Shown: piece after piece, positions 1 through 8,218 of the stretch | How positions within the stretch are numbered: position 1 is the first letter of the stretch | Layout of the letters: every line of letters begins with the position of its first letter | Source of the DNA: Embleya scabrispora | GTDB taxonomy: Bacteria; Actinomycetota; Actinomycetes; Streptomycetales; Streptomycetaceae | Direction of reading: 5' to 3' | DNA: 64,000 nucleotides | NCBI RefSeq assembly: GCF_002024165.1 | Contig: NZ_MWQN01000001.1 | Span: 6,696,001-6,760,000 of the forward strand | Notes under the pieces: generated by a model | Told to the model about the DNA's origin: nothing | The model's input: the letters and a program-made list of their open reading frames with translations, nothing else | Databases searched by the model: none | Made by a program: the position numbers and the translations under genes

Positions 1-2
1 TC

Positions 3-500
3 GTGGTCTGGCAGGTCGAGGACACCGCGCAGGCCAAGTTCGAGGTGGACGACTTCGAGGAGTTCGTCGCCATCCAGACCGAGACCGCCGTGCGGCACAT
101 CGCCAACAGCTACCCGTACGACGACCACGGCCAGGGCGGCATGTCCCTGCGCGACAACGCCGACGAGATCACCGGCAAGTTGTCCGCCGAGATCGGTGCC
201 CGGGTCGCCTCGGCCGGGGTCAGCGTGGTCGAATCGCGGATCACCCGGCTCGCCTATGCGCCGGAGATCGCCCAGGCGATGTTGCGTCGCCAGCAGGCGG
301 GTGCGGTGGTCGCGGCCCGGCAGCGGATCGTCGAGGGCGCGGTGGGCATGGTCGAACTGGCGCTGAACCGGCTGGAGGAAGGCGACCTGGTGGAACTCGA
401 CGACGACCGCCGGGCGGCCATGGTGAGCAACCTGCTCGTCGTCCTGTGCAGCGAACAGGCCACGCAGCCCGTGGTCAACACGGGCTCCCTCTACGCATAG
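3..500 (+). CDS. SPFH/band 7 domain protein, C-terminal part (cut by window edge)
   Basis: The reading frame is open from the first bases of the window, so the true start lies upstream and only about 165 C-terminal residues are visible. The charged stretch [19 protein letters not shown], followed by a helical segment rich in Ala, Glu and Arg ([19 protein letters not shown], then [24 protein letters not shown]), is typical of the end of a band 7/stomatin (SPFH) domain and its following helix. Such proteins are membrane-anchored scaffolds; the N-terminal membrane anchor would be outside the window. The gene lies 9 bases upstream of a ribbon-helix-helix gene and close to a GPP34 gene in the same direction, which suggests an operon. 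The family call is from recognition of the pattern; the exact role is unknown. Confidence 0.75.
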   Translation: MVWQVEDTAQAKFEVDDFEEFVAIQTETAVRHIANSYPYDDHGQGGMSLRDNADEITGKLSAEIGARVASAGVSVVESRITRLAYAPEIAQAMLRRQQAGAVVAARQRIVEGAVGMVELALNRLEEGDLVELDDDRRAAMVSNLLVVLCSEQATQPVVNTGSLYA

Positions 501-509
501 TCGGTCCCC

Positions 510-863
510 GTGACCGAACGGAAGAAGATCCTGCTCCGACTGGATCCGGCCGTGCACGACGCGATCGCCAAGTGGGCGGCCGACGAACTGCGCAGCACCA
601 ACGCCCAGATCGAGTTCCTGCTGCGCCGTGCGCTCGGCGACGCCGGTCGGATGCCGGGCAATGCCGGGCGACCGGCCCGACGGGGCCGACCGCCCAAGCC
701 GACTCCGACGGCGGGCCCGGCTCTCGATCCCGACAACGGCCCCGAGACCGATTCCGATGCCGAGCCCGGGGGAGGCGCCGGTGGCGATCGAGGCGACCCT
801 GGCGGTTCTGGTCGGCGTCGTCGCGACCGTGGCGACGGTGGCGACCTCGAGGCCGCGCCGTGA
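510..863 (+). CDS. small ribbon-helix-helix (Arc/HicB-like) protein with disordered tail
   Basis: A 117-residue protein read from GTG. Residues 1-50 (MTERKKILLRLDPAVHDAIA, then KWAADELRSTNAQIEFLLRR) have the ribbon-helix-helix layout: a short beta strand LLRLDP followed by two helices. The sentence STNAQIEFLLRRAL is typical of the actinobacterial protein that follows an SPFH gene. The rest is low-complexity Gly/Pro/Asp/Arg and probably disordered. It starts 9 bases after the SPFH stop codon, so the two are probably co-transcribed. DNA binding is the family expectation. No toxin partner is next to it, so calling it an antitoxin would be unsupported. Confidence 0.7.
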   Translation: MTERKKILLRLDPAVHDAIAKWAADELRSTNAQIEFLLRRALGDAGRMPGNAGRPARRGRPPKPTPTAGPALDPDNGPETDSDAEPGGGAGGDRGDPGGSGRRRRDRGDGGDLEAAP

Positions 864-910
864 CGACAAACCCGAAGACGACGTGACGCCCTGGCGCCGA
901 GGAGGTCGAC

Positions 911-1558
911 GTGAACCCGTCCCTACCCCAACGATTGTTCCTGCTCGCCTACAGTCCCGAGCGGCAGCGCCTGGTCAGCCGGACCCACCTGGGCGCGACG
1001 CTCCAGGCGGCGGCGCTGTACGAGCTCCGCGAACAGGGCCTGATCCACGACGAGGGCGGCAAGGTCCGGGTGACCGCGACCCGCAGGGGCGGCCCGCACC
1101 CCGGCGCGACTCCCCGGTGTGAGCTGGCCGCCGACCTGCTGGCCAGGATCGGCGAGACCGAACGGGCGCGCCGCTGGCGCCACTGGGTCAACAAGCGCGA
1201 CCGGCAGGCCGTCGACCGGGTCGGCGCGGCGTTGGAGCGGGCGCGGGTGATCCGGTACGAGCAGCACCGGGTCCTCGGCCTGCTCCCGCTCCGACGGATC
1301 GTGCTGCGGCAGACGTCGCTGCGCGGCGCGGCAACGAAGGCGATGTGGGGCGCGCTCAAGGACCGGGCGGCCGAGGTGCCCGACCAGGACGCGGCGCTGG
1401 CCGTACTCGCCTACCACGGCGAACTGCGCGGAGTGCTCGGAGGGCGGGAACGCCGGGCGGCGAAGGGCCGGATCGACGATTTGTCGACCCGTCTCGGCCC
1501 GGTCCCGGGCGCGCTGCGCGAGGCGGTACGAAACGCCAAATCCTCAGCTGCCGGCTGA
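911..1558 (+). CDS. GPP34 (GOLPH3/Vps74-like) family protein
   Basis: A 215-residue protein starting at GTG with GGAGG seven bases upstream. It opens with LPQRLFLLAYSPERQRLV, then a helix with the ATLQAAALYELREQGLI pattern and the RVTATRRG turn, which is the bacterial GPP34 signature; eukaryotic members (GOLPH3) bind phosphatidylinositol-4-phosphate at the Golgi. Bacterial copies are cytoplasmic proteins of roughly this length, common and often multicopy in Streptomyces, and their function is not established. It is the third gene of a probable operon with the SPFH and ribbon-helix-helix genes. Family assignment is firm; function is unknown. Confidence 0.85.
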   Translation: MNPSLPQRLFLLAYSPERQRLVSRTHLGATLQAAALYELREQGLIHDEGGKVRVTATRRGGPHPGATPRCELAADLLARIGETERARRWRHWVNKRDRQAVDRVGAALERARVIRYEQHRVLGLLPLRRIVLRQTSLRGAATKAMWGALKDRAAEVPDQDAALAVLAYHGELRGVLGGRERRAAKGRIDDLSTRLGPVPGALREAVRNAKSSAAG

Positions 1559-1588
1559 CCGGCTTGACGATGTCCGTAGTGTCGGGGA

Positions 1589-2695
1589 ATGACCTCCCGC
1601 ACCACCACCGACGCGCCCGCGCGCGCACCGCACGCCCTCGCCGACCGGTTGTTGCCGGGACCGCGCGGGCGTGCGGTGTTGTTGGTGTTGGCGAGCGCGT
1701 GTTCGATCCAGTTCGGCGCCGCGTTCGCGGCCCGGCTCTTCCCCCAGGTGGGGCCGGCGGGGGCGGTCACGCTGCGCCTGGTGATCGCCGCCGCGCTGCT
1801 GCTTGCCTTCTCCCGGCCCCGGGTGCGCGGGCGTTCGCGGGGCGACTGGCTGGTGGTGGGCGGCCTGGGCGTGATGTTCGCGGGCATGAACATGTGCTTC
1901 TACGAGGCCATCGACCGGCTCCCGCTGGGACCCGCGGTCACGCTGGAGTTCCTGGGCCCGCTCGGCCTGGCGGTGGTGTTGTCCCGTCGACTGCGCGACA
2001 TGGTGTGGATCGTGCTCGCGGCCGGCGGCGTGCTGCTCCTGGGCGGCGGGGGGTTCGGCGGCCTCGACCCGGTCGGGGTGGTGTTCATCCTGGCCGCGGC
2101 GGCTTGCTGGGCGGGCTACATCGTGGTCGCCTCGAAGATCTCCGCGCGCTTCGACGGCATCGAGGGCCTGGCCCTGGGTTTCGTGGTGGCCGCGGTGCTG
2201 GTGACGCCGCTGGGTGTGGCGACGGCCGGCTCCGCGCTGGTCGAGCCGAAGATGCTGGGGCTGGGCGCGTGTGTCGCGCTGCTGTCCTCGGCGCTGCCGT
2301 ACAGCCTCGAGATGCTGGCGATGAAGCACCTGCCGCCGGCCACGTTCGGGTTGCTGGCCAGTCTGGAACCGGCGGTGGCCGGGATGGCCGGCTTCCTGGT
2401 GCTGCACCAGTCGTTGGCGCTTGTGCAGATCGCGGGCATCGCGCTGGTGGTGATCGCCAGCGCGGGTGTCACCCTCGCCCAGTCACCCCGCGAGCCCCGG
2501 CGGACTCGGCAGACTCGGCAGATTCGGCGGACTTGGCAGATCCGGCGACCCCGGCGGCCTCGGTCGATTCCGGGAACGTGCGGTACACCCGGGCCCGGGC
2601 CCGATCCACGAGCAACTCCCGATGCAGGTGCCACCCCCACTCCGGCCGCAACACCGGACGCTTGTGCGGAGTCACCACAACGAACGCCGTCGTGA
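1589..2695 (+). CDS. EamA/RhtA-type drug-metabolite transporter
   Basis: Ten hydrophobic segments in two halves lie between about residues 28 and 300, ending with a helix LVQIAGIALVVIASAGVTLA. This is the two-times-five-helix layout of the EamA family; PVGVVFILAAAACWAGYIV opens the second half. RhtA-like members export amino acids such as threonine and homoserine, but the substrate here is unknown. After about residue 305 the frame continues as an Arg/Pro-rich tail with no family counterpart, running 227 bases into the convergent methyltransferase gene. That tail covers a 9-bp tandem repeat and may not be functionally important. The membrane domain is convincing; the C-terminal end is odd. 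Confidence 0.85.
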   Translation: MTSRTTTDAPARAPHALADRLLPGPRGRAVLLVLASACSIQFGAAFAARLFPQVGPAGAVTLRLVIAAALLLAFSRPRVRGRSRGDWLVVGGLGVMFAGMNMCFYEAIDRLPLGPAVTLEFLGPLGLAVVLSRRLRDMVWIVLAAGGVLLLGGGGFGGLDPVGVVFILAAAACWAGYIVVASKISARFDGIEGLALGFVVAAVLVTPLGVATAGSALVEPKMLGLGACVALLSSALPYSLEMLAMKHLPPATFGLLASLEPAVAGMAGFLVLHQSLALVQIAGIALVVIASAGVTLAQSPREPRRTRQTRQIRRTWQIRRPRRPRSIPGTCGTPGPGPDPRATPDAGATPTPAATPDACAESPQRTPS

Positions 2696-3113
2696 CCTCG
2701 GTCAGCGCGTAGGCCAGCGCCGGCAGCCGCGACTCGGCGAGCAGATGCAGCGCGTAGCTGCACACCACGAGCGAATACGTGCGCCCGGCCAGCGCGCCCG
2801 CCGCGATCTGCTCGAACCGCAACGGCTCGGCCGGCCGCCCGGTCCGCTCCAGGTAGGCGTCGCCCGTGTACGGATCGACGCCCGTCACCTCCCGCGCGCC
2901 CAGGTCACGCAGCGCCAAGGTGGCCTCGCCGCTGCCGCAGGCCAGGTCCAGCACCGAGGCCGACAATCCGGGCTCGGCCGCGAACGGCCCGGTCAGCACC
3001 TCGGCCAGCACCGCCCGCACCCGCGGCTCGTGCGGGTTGCGGTACTCCGCCCCATGGCGGGCGTAGAAACCCTCGGCGCCCAGTTCCTCGTAGGCGGGCC
3101 GAATCTTGTCCAT
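2469..3113 (-). CDS. class I SAM-dependent methyltransferase
   Basis: A 214-residue protein from ATG at 3113 (MDKIRPAYEELGAEGFYARH). An upstream extension of 43 codons is open but has no family-like sequence, so the internal ATG is preferred. Motif I is VLDLACGSGEATLALRDLG, the glycine-rich SAM loop, followed by the acidic residue in VTGVDPYTG; the later SLVVCSYALHLLAES matches motif IV. The substrate is not evident. The C-terminus ends in a Ser-Ala-Glu repeat (ESAESAESAG), the translation of a 9-bp tandem repeat, and overlaps the end of the convergent EamA gene. The neighbouring purB is divergent. Confidence 0.8.
   Translation of the reverse strand: MDKIRPAYEELGAEGFYARHGAEYRNPHEPRVRAVLAEVLTGPFAAEPGLSASVLDLACGSGEATLALRDLGAREVTGVDPYTGDAYLERTGRPAEPLRFEQIAAGALAGRTYSLVVCSYALHLLAESRLPALAYALTEVTTAFVVVTPHKRPVLRPEWGWHLHRELLVDRARARVYRTFPESTEAAGVAGSAKSAESAESAESAGARGVTGRG
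2501..2563. repeat. 9-bp tandem repeat, about 7 units, inside a convergent gene overlap
   Basis: Seven consecutive 9-mers of the form CRGAYTYGG (for example cagactcgg, cagattcgg, cagatccgg) occupy this stretch. The unit is a multiple of three, so both convergent genes stay open across it: it reads as Ser-Ala-Glu repeats in the methyltransferase tail and as Arg/Thr/Gln-rich sequence in the EamA tail. Confidence 0.8.
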
Positions 3114-3314
3114 GCCGTCGATTGTCCCCTTGCCGCCATCCGCGCCATCGGGCGCCTCGGTGGGCAGGGGCGTCGGCGGCGCGGCGCGTACATGATCGGC
3201 GCCACGCCGCGCGACGCGGCCGAACACTCGACACACGCGCACCGGCCCGCCGGACGTGCCCGATCGTGGACGGCCGGTGAGAGCGGGGTCGGCGGCTCGG
3301 TAAACTCCCCGGTC

Positions 3315-4757
3315 GTGACGTCCCAGCCTGTGCGCAAGCCCCGCATTCCGAACGTTCTGGCCAACCGCTACGCCTCCCCGGCGCTGGCCACGCTGTGGTC
3401 CCCCGAGTACAAGGTGGTGCTCGAGCGCCGACTGTGGCTCGCGGTGCTACGCGCCCAGGCCGACCTGGGCATCGACGTGCCCGAGGGCGCGGTCGCCGAC
3501 TACGAGCGGGTGGTGGAGCAGGTCGACCTGGCCTCGATCGCCGAACGCGAGCGGGTCACCCGGCACGACGTCAAGGCCCGGATCGAGGAGTTCAACGCCC
3601 TCGCCGGCCACGAGCACGTGCACAAGGGCATGACCTCGCGCGACCTGACCGAGAACGTCGAGCAGTTGCAGATCCGCTCCTCGCTCGAACTGGTCCGCGA
3701 CCGGGTGGTGGCGCTGCTGGTACGGCTGGCCGAGCTGTCGGCGCAGCACGCCGAGCTGGTCATGGCCGGCCGCTCGCACAACGTCGCCGCGCAGGCGACC
3801 ACGCTGGGCAAGCGGTTCGCGTCGGCGACCGACGAGCTGCTGGTGGCCTACCACCGCCTCGAGGACCTGATCGCCCGCTACCCGCTGCGTGGGATCAAGG
3901 GCCCGGTCGGTACCGCGCAGGACATGCTCGACCTGCTCGGCGGCGACGAGGACAGGCTGGCCGAGCTGGAGGGGCGGGTCGCCGCGCACCTGGGCTTCGA
4001 GCACGCGTTCGTCTCGGTCGGACAGGTCTACCCGCGCTCGCTCGACTACGACGTGGTGACCGCGCTGGTCCAGCTGGCCGCCGCGCCGTCGTCGTTGGCC
4101 AAGACGATCCGGCTGATGGCCGGGCACGAACTGGTCACCGAGGGCTTCCAGCCCGGGCAGGTCGGGTCGTCCGCGATGCCGCACAAGATGAACACGCGTT
4201 CGTGCGAGCGGGTCAACGGCTTCACGGTGATCCTGCGCGGCTACGCCTCGATGGTCGGCGAGTTGGCGGGCGACCAGTGGAACGAGGGCGACGTGTCCTG
4301 CTCGGTGGTGCGGCGGGTGGCACTGCCGGACGCGTTCTTCGCGTTCGACGGGCTGATCGAGACGTTCCTGACCGTGCTGGAGGAGTTCGGCGCGTTCCCG
4401 GCCGTGGTCGCGCGCGAACTCGACCGCTACCTGCCGTTCCTGGCCACGACCAAGGTGCTGATGGCCGCGATCCGCGGCGGGGTGGGGCGCGAGGCCGGAC
4501 ACGAGGTGATCAAGGAGCACGCGGTCGCCTCGGCGCTGGCGCTGCGGGAGGGTGTCGAGCGCAACGAACTGCTCGACCGCCTGGCCGCCGACGAGCGGCT
4601 GCCGCTGGACCGGGCCGCGCTCGACACGCTGCTCGCCGACCGGCTGTCGTTCACCGGCGCGGCGGCGGCCCAGGTGGCCGAGGTGGTCCGCCGGGTGGAG
4701 GCGGTCGCGGAGAAGCACCCGGAGGCGGCGAAGTACCGCCCGGGCGCGATCCTCTAG
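3315..4757 (+). CDS. purB: adenylosuccinate lyase
   Basis: A 480-residue enzyme of the fumarase/aspartase superfamily. It cleaves SAICAR to AICAR and adenylosuccinate to AMP in purine synthesis, in the cytoplasm. The superfamily signature GSSAMPHKMN lies near residue 285 and carries the mobile catalytic serine loop. Upstream, HEHVHKGMTSRDLTEN and AGRSHNVAAQATTLG supply the conserved active-site His and substrate-binding positions. Start GTG at 3315 gives VTSQPVRKPRIPNVLANRYAS, the normal N-terminus for this actinobacterial form; an open frame further upstream is antisense to the methyltransferase and not real. No operon partner is evident. Confidence 0.97.
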   Translation: MTSQPVRKPRIPNVLANRYASPALATLWSPEYKVVLERRLWLAVLRAQADLGIDVPEGAVADYERVVEQVDLASIAERERVTRHDVKARIEEFNALAGHEHVHKGMTSRDLTENVEQLQIRSSLELVRDRVVALLVRLAELSAQHAELVMAGRSHNVAAQATTLGKRFASATDELLVAYHRLEDLIARYPLRGIKGPVGTAQDMLDLLGGDEDRLAELEGRVAAHLGFEHAFVSVGQVYPRSLDYDVVTALVQLAAAPSSLAKTIRLMAGHELVTEGFQPGQVGSSAMPHKMNTRSCERVNGFTVILRGYASMVGELAGDQWNEGDVSCSVVRRVALPDAFFAFDGLIETFLTVLEEFGAFPAVVARELDRYLPFLATTKVLMAAIRGGVGREAGHEVIKEHAVASALALREGVERNELLDRLAADERLPLDRAALDTLLADRLSFTGAAAAQVAEVVRRVEAVAEKHPEAAKYRPGAIL

Positions 4758-4920
4758 GCGCAATCGGACCCGTCGGCGAGCGGTCCGGGGCGCGCGAGGC
4801 GCGGGTCGGGTCGGGTCGTGTGGGCGACCGGCCTCGACCCGCTTGCCGGATCGTGCGGACGCCGATCGCCTGTGCGCACACGGTCTGCGGCGTGACGGCC
4901 ACTGTCGACGGTCCCAGACG

Positions 4921-4958
4921 CACAAGGCGTGCCCCCGTCCTACGGCACCGGCCTTGTG
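4921..4958. terminator. stem-loop between purB and ligB; rest of gap empty
   Basis: Perfect 8-bp arms CACAAGGC (4921-4928) and GCCTTGTG (4951-4958) enclose a 22-base loop in the 446-base gap after purB. No T-run follows, as is usual for actinobacterial terminators. It could end purB transcription or be a structured leader. Nothing else recognisable was seen between 4758 and 5203. Confidence 0.4.
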
Positions 4959-5203
4959 GTTGCGACGCGTCGGCCGGGCGGGAATCGCCGTGTGGGTGGC
5001 CATCGGCGTACCGGTTTTCGGGGCGCGCCGGGGGCGGGGGCCGAGTCGCGTTCCGCGGTGCCGGAGCCGTTGCGGTGGGGTGACCGGGCGAGAGGGCGAT
5101 GGCCATCGGTTTCGGTTGCCCGTGGGCGGGTGATCCGAGGCCGGGGATTGAAATGTGGTCTCGGCGGTCATGGTGGGGGGAGTCGTCGGGAGGAGTGGTG
5201 GGC

Positions 5204-6754
5204 GTGGCGTCGCTGTCGTTTCGTGAGGTGGCCGTCGTGTCCGGGGAGATCGCGGGGGAGTCCGGGCGGACCGCGAAGGCGGAGTTGGTGGCCGGCTGTC
5301 TGCGGCGGGCGGATCCGGCCGAGGCCACCGTGGTGGTCGCCTATCTCGCGGGCACGCTCACCCAGCGGCAGATCGGTGTGGGGCCCGCCATGCTCCGCGC
5401 GCTGCCCCCGCCCGCCGCCGAGCCGTCGTTGACCCTCCTGGAGGTGGATGCCGCGCTGGCCGCGATCGGGGCCACCACCGGCGCCGGCTCGCAGGCCGCC
5501 CGACGGGCCGCGCTCGACGCGCTGTTCGCCCGCGCGACCGAGGTCGAACAGGGCTTTTTGATCGGGCTGTTGGTCGGCGAGGTACGCCAGGGCGCACTGG
5601 ACGGGGTGATGGCGGACGCGATCGCCCGCGCGGCCGAGGTCCCGGCCACGGCGGTACGGCGGGCGCTGATGTTGCGCGGCGCCGCCGGACCGGTGGCAGC
5701 CGCCGCCCTCCAGGGCGGGCGAGCCGCGCTCGACGCGCTCACCCTCGACGTCGGCCGCCCGGTGCGCCCGATGCTCGCCGCCGCCGCACCGGACGTGGCC
5801 GGCGCGCTGGCCAAGCTGCGGGCCAAGGACCCCGCCGCCGAGGTCGCGTTGGAGTGGAAGATCGACGGCATCCGGGTGCAGATCCACCGCGACGGCGATC
5901 GGGTCACGGTGTTCACCCGCAGTCTGGACGACATCACCCCGCGCGTGCCCGAACTGGTCGAGGCGGTAGGCGCGTTGCCGATGCGTACCGCGGTGCTCGA
6001 CGGTGAGGCGATCGCGCTGCGCCCGGACGCTCGGCCGCACCCGTTCCAGATTACCGCCTCCCGGACCGGGACCCGCGACGCGGCGCGGCTGCGGGCCGAG
6101 ACGCCGCTGACGGTGTACCTGTTCGACGTGCTGCACGTGGACGGCGAGGACCTGATCGACCGCCCCGGCGCGGATCGCTGGGCCGCGCTCGCGGACCTGG
6201 CGCCGCCCGAACTCCTGGTGCCCCGGCTGGTCACCGGGGACGACGCGGCGGCGGAGGCGTTCTTCGCCGACGCGGTCGGACGCGGGCACGAGGGGGTGGT
6301 GGTGAAGTCCCTGGACACCCCCTACACGGCGGGTCGGCGCGGCGCCGGCTGGGTCAAGGTCAAACCCCGGCACACCCTCGACCTGGTGGTGCTGGCCGCC
6401 GAGTGGGGCCACGGCCGCCGGAGCGGCACGCTGAGCAATCTGCACCTGGGCGCGCGGGATCCGGGCGGGGACGGGTTCGTGATACTCGGCAAGACGTTCA
6501 AGGGGCTCACCGACGAACTGCTCGCGTGGCAGACCGAGCGGTTGCGGGAACTCGAGGTGCGTCGGGACGACTGGACCGTGTGGGTGCGACCCGAACTCGT
6601 CGTGGAGATCGCCTTCGACGGCTTGCAGACCAGCACCCGCTATCCGGGCGGCCTCGCGCTCCGCTTCGCACGGGTGTTGCGCTACCGGGAGGACAAGACG
6701 CCCGCGGAGGCGGACGACATGGACACGGTCCGGGCGCTCGCGGCCCGGGAGTAG
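5204..6754 (+). CDS. ligB: ATP-dependent DNA ligase (LigB type)
   Basis: A 516-residue ATP-dependent ligase that seals nicks in duplex DNA. The N-terminal DNA-binding domain (about residues 1-190) includes the conserved LAGTLTQRQIGVGPAMLRAL. The adenylation domain follows with motif I EWKIDGIRVQ, where Lys219 is the expected AMP-accepting lysine, then DGEAIAL (motif III), EGVVVKS (motif IV) and GWVKVKP (motif V). The OB domain ends with STRYPGGLALRFARV. Length and order match mycobacterial LigB, an accessory ligase beside the NAD-dependent LigA. Start GTG at 5204 is chosen for the GGGAGG eight bases upstream; an open frame to 5099 has no family match. Confidence 0.93.
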   Translation: MASLSFREVAVVSGEIAGESGRTAKAELVAGCLRRADPAEATVVVAYLAGTLTQRQIGVGPAMLRALPPPAAEPSLTLLEVDAALAAIGATTGAGSQAARRAALDALFARATEVEQGFLIGLLVGEVRQGALDGVMADAIARAAEVPATAVRRALMLRGAAGPVAAAALQGGRAALDALTLDVGRPVRPMLAAAAPDVAGALAKLRAKDPAAEVALEWKIDGIRVQIHRDGDRVTVFTRSLDDITPRVPELVEAVGALPMRTAVLDGEAIALRPDARPHPFQITASRTGTRDAARLRAETPLTVYLFDVLHVDGEDLIDRPGADRWAALADLAPPELLVPRLVTGDDAAAEAFFADAVGRGHEGVVVKSLDTPYTAGRRGAGWVKVKPRHTLDLVVLAAEWGHGRRSGTLSNLHLGARDPGGDGFVILGKTFKGLTDELLAWQTERLRELEVRRDDWTVWVRPELVVEIAFDGLQTSTRYPGGLALRFARVLRYREDKTPAEADDMDTVRALAARE

Positions 6755-6783
6755 GGCCCGCCCGCCGGCCCGACGGACGCCGC

Positions 6784-7551
6784 CTACCCGCGCGGGCGGT
6801 AGAGGGCGTGTGCGTTGTCGTACAGGACGGCGGGGGCCAGGTCCGGCCCGAGCGTGTCGGCGACCAGGTCGAGGTCGGCGTTCCGGAAGGGGCGGGGCGC
6901 GCGGGTCGAGGGCAGGTCGGTGCCGGCGAGGAGGGCCTGCGGGTCGACGGCGGCGACGGCGCGCAGTGTCGTGGGTACGTCCGCGTCGAACCGGCCGAAG
7001 CCGGTGGCCTTGACCCGGGCGCCGTGTTCGACCAGACGCAGCAGATGCGGCAGCCCCTCCCGGGACAGGCCCAGGTGGTCGATGCTCACCCTCGGCAGCG
7101 CGGTCAACACCGGCAGCAGGTCGGGCAGATCCCGGGCGTCGAGGTACAGCTCGGCATGCCAGCCGGCGATCTCGTGGACCCGGCGGGCGAGTCGGTCCAG
7201 GTGGTCGAGAGTCGCCGAGCCGCCGCGCCGGACGTTGAACCGGATCGCCCGCACACCGGCCGCGTCCAGCTCGGCGATCCGCCCGTCGGGGACGTCGGGC
7301 GGCAGTTGGGTCACCCCGACGAAGGCGGGGCCGAGTCGGGCCAGCGCGTCGAGGAGGTAGGTCTGGTCGAAGCCCTGGAAGGAGCCGGACACCACCGCGC
7401 CGCCGGTCACGCCGAGCGGGACGGCGCGGGCCAGGTAGTCGGCCGTGGTGAAGGTCGGCGGCAGGTAGCCGTGGTTGGCGACGAGCGGGAAACGCGGGTC
7501 GACGATGTGCAGGTGTGCGTCGAACACGCGACGAGTGGGCCATTCGGACAC
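6784..7551 (-). CDS. amidohydrolase-family metal-dependent hydrolase (TIM barrel)
   Basis: A 255-residue protein from GTG at 7551 with GGAGG upstream; a longer frame to 7647 lacks a site. RVFDAHLHIVDPRFPL provides the HxH metal ligands at the end of the first barrel strand, VSIDHLGL a later His, and LLAGTDLPSTR the strand-8 Asp. This is the amidohydrolase-2 family (2-pyrone-4,6-dicarboxylate lactonase / L-fuconolactonase type); the substrate is not predictable. It is divergent from a MarR gene, with two operator-like palindromes between them, so the MarR protein probably controls it. Confidence 0.85.
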   Translation of the reverse strand: MSEWPTRRVFDAHLHIVDPRFPLVANHGYLPPTFTTADYLARAVPLGVTGGAVVSGSFQGFDQTYLLDALARLGPAFVGVTQLPPDVPDGRIAELDAAGVRAIRFNVRRGGSATLDHLDRLARRVHEIAGWHAELYLDARDLPDLLPVLTALPRVSIDHLGLSREGLPHLLRLVEHGARVKATGFGRFDADVPTTLRAVAAVDPQALLAGTDLPSTRAPRPFRNADLDLVADTLGPDLAPAVLYDNAHALYRPRG

Positions 7552-7633
7552 GGCGGTGCCTCCGTCGGCTACGGGAATGCCGCATACCGTACCCGGGCGC
7601 CGGACGAGCGAGACGGATTCACCGGCCGGAGAA

Positions 7634-7677
7634 GTTGTCGAATGCAACTAACTTCTTCTATGGTTGTGGAACGCAAC
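7634..7677. promoter_or_regulatory. two palindromic operators between amidohydrolase and MarR genes
   Basis: Two 15-bp sites, GTTGTCGAATGCAAC (7634-7648) and GTTGTGGAACGCAAC (7663-7677), both of the form GTTG-N7-CAAC, lie 29 bp apart centre to centre in the divergent promoter region. The paired layout upstream of a MarR gene suggests autoregulation and control of the divergent hydrolase. This is inferred from symmetry and position only. Confidence 0.65.
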
Positions 7678-7733
7678 AGATTCGCCGCGGCGCGGGCGTA
7701 CGACCGCCCGCACGCAGGAAGGAGCGAGCCGCC

Positions 7734-8213
7734 ATGGCCACCAGGGAAGCCTGCCGGCACCTGCTCACCGAGTTGGAAGGCATCGTCGGCGTACACCGCG
7801 GCCTCGCCAAGGCCGTCCCGCCCGGCAGCCTGCCGCCCGGCTCCGCGGTCCTGTTCGTCCTCGGCCGCGGTGCCGAACCGCTGCGCGCCGGGCGCGTGGC
7901 CGAACTCCTGGACCTGGACATGTCCGTGGTCAGCCGACACCTCGCGCACCTGGTCGAACACGGCTGGGTGACCCGCCGCCCGGACCCGCGCGACGGCCGG
8001 TCGGTGCTGCTCGGACTCACCCCGGAGGGGCGCGCCGTGGTCGACCGGGCCACCGAGAGCTGCCTCGCGGTGATCGCCGAGCGGCTGGCCGACTGGCCGG
8101 ACGAGGACGCCGAGCGCCTGTCCGAACTCCTGGGCCGGTTGAAGGCGGGCTTCGGAGTGAAAGCGGGCTTCGGACACCGGGCCGAACCGGTGCCGACGGC
8201 CGTGTCACACTGA
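7734..8213 (+). CDS. MarR-family transcriptional regulator
   Basis: A 159-residue winged-helix regulator from ATG at 7734 with AGGAAGGAG upstream. The recognition helix lies in RVAELLDLDMSVVSRHLAHL and the wing in GWVTRRPDPRDGRSVLLGLTPEGR, the standard MarR DxR(D/S)xR wing signature. MarR dimers bind short palindromes and are usually released by small phenolic ligands. It is the first gene of a likely operon with the downstream GNAT gene, 5 bases away, and mug. The GTTG-N7-CAAC pair upstream is the probable operator. The ligand is unknown. Confidence 0.92.
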   Translation: MATREACRHLLTELEGIVGVHRGLAKAVPPGSLPPGSAVLFVLGRGAEPLRAGRVAELLDLDMSVVSRHLAHLVEHGWVTRRPDPRDGRSVLLGLTPEGRAVVDRATESCLAVIAERLADWPDEDAERLSELLGRLKAGFGVKAGFGHRAEPVPTAVSH

Positions 8214-8218
8214 CCCGC

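Noticed and set aside
510-863. HicB-type antitoxin of a toxin-antitoxin pair
   Set aside because: No toxin gene is adjacent; the gene belongs to an SPFH-GPP34 cluster, so only the ribbon-helix-helix fold is claimed.
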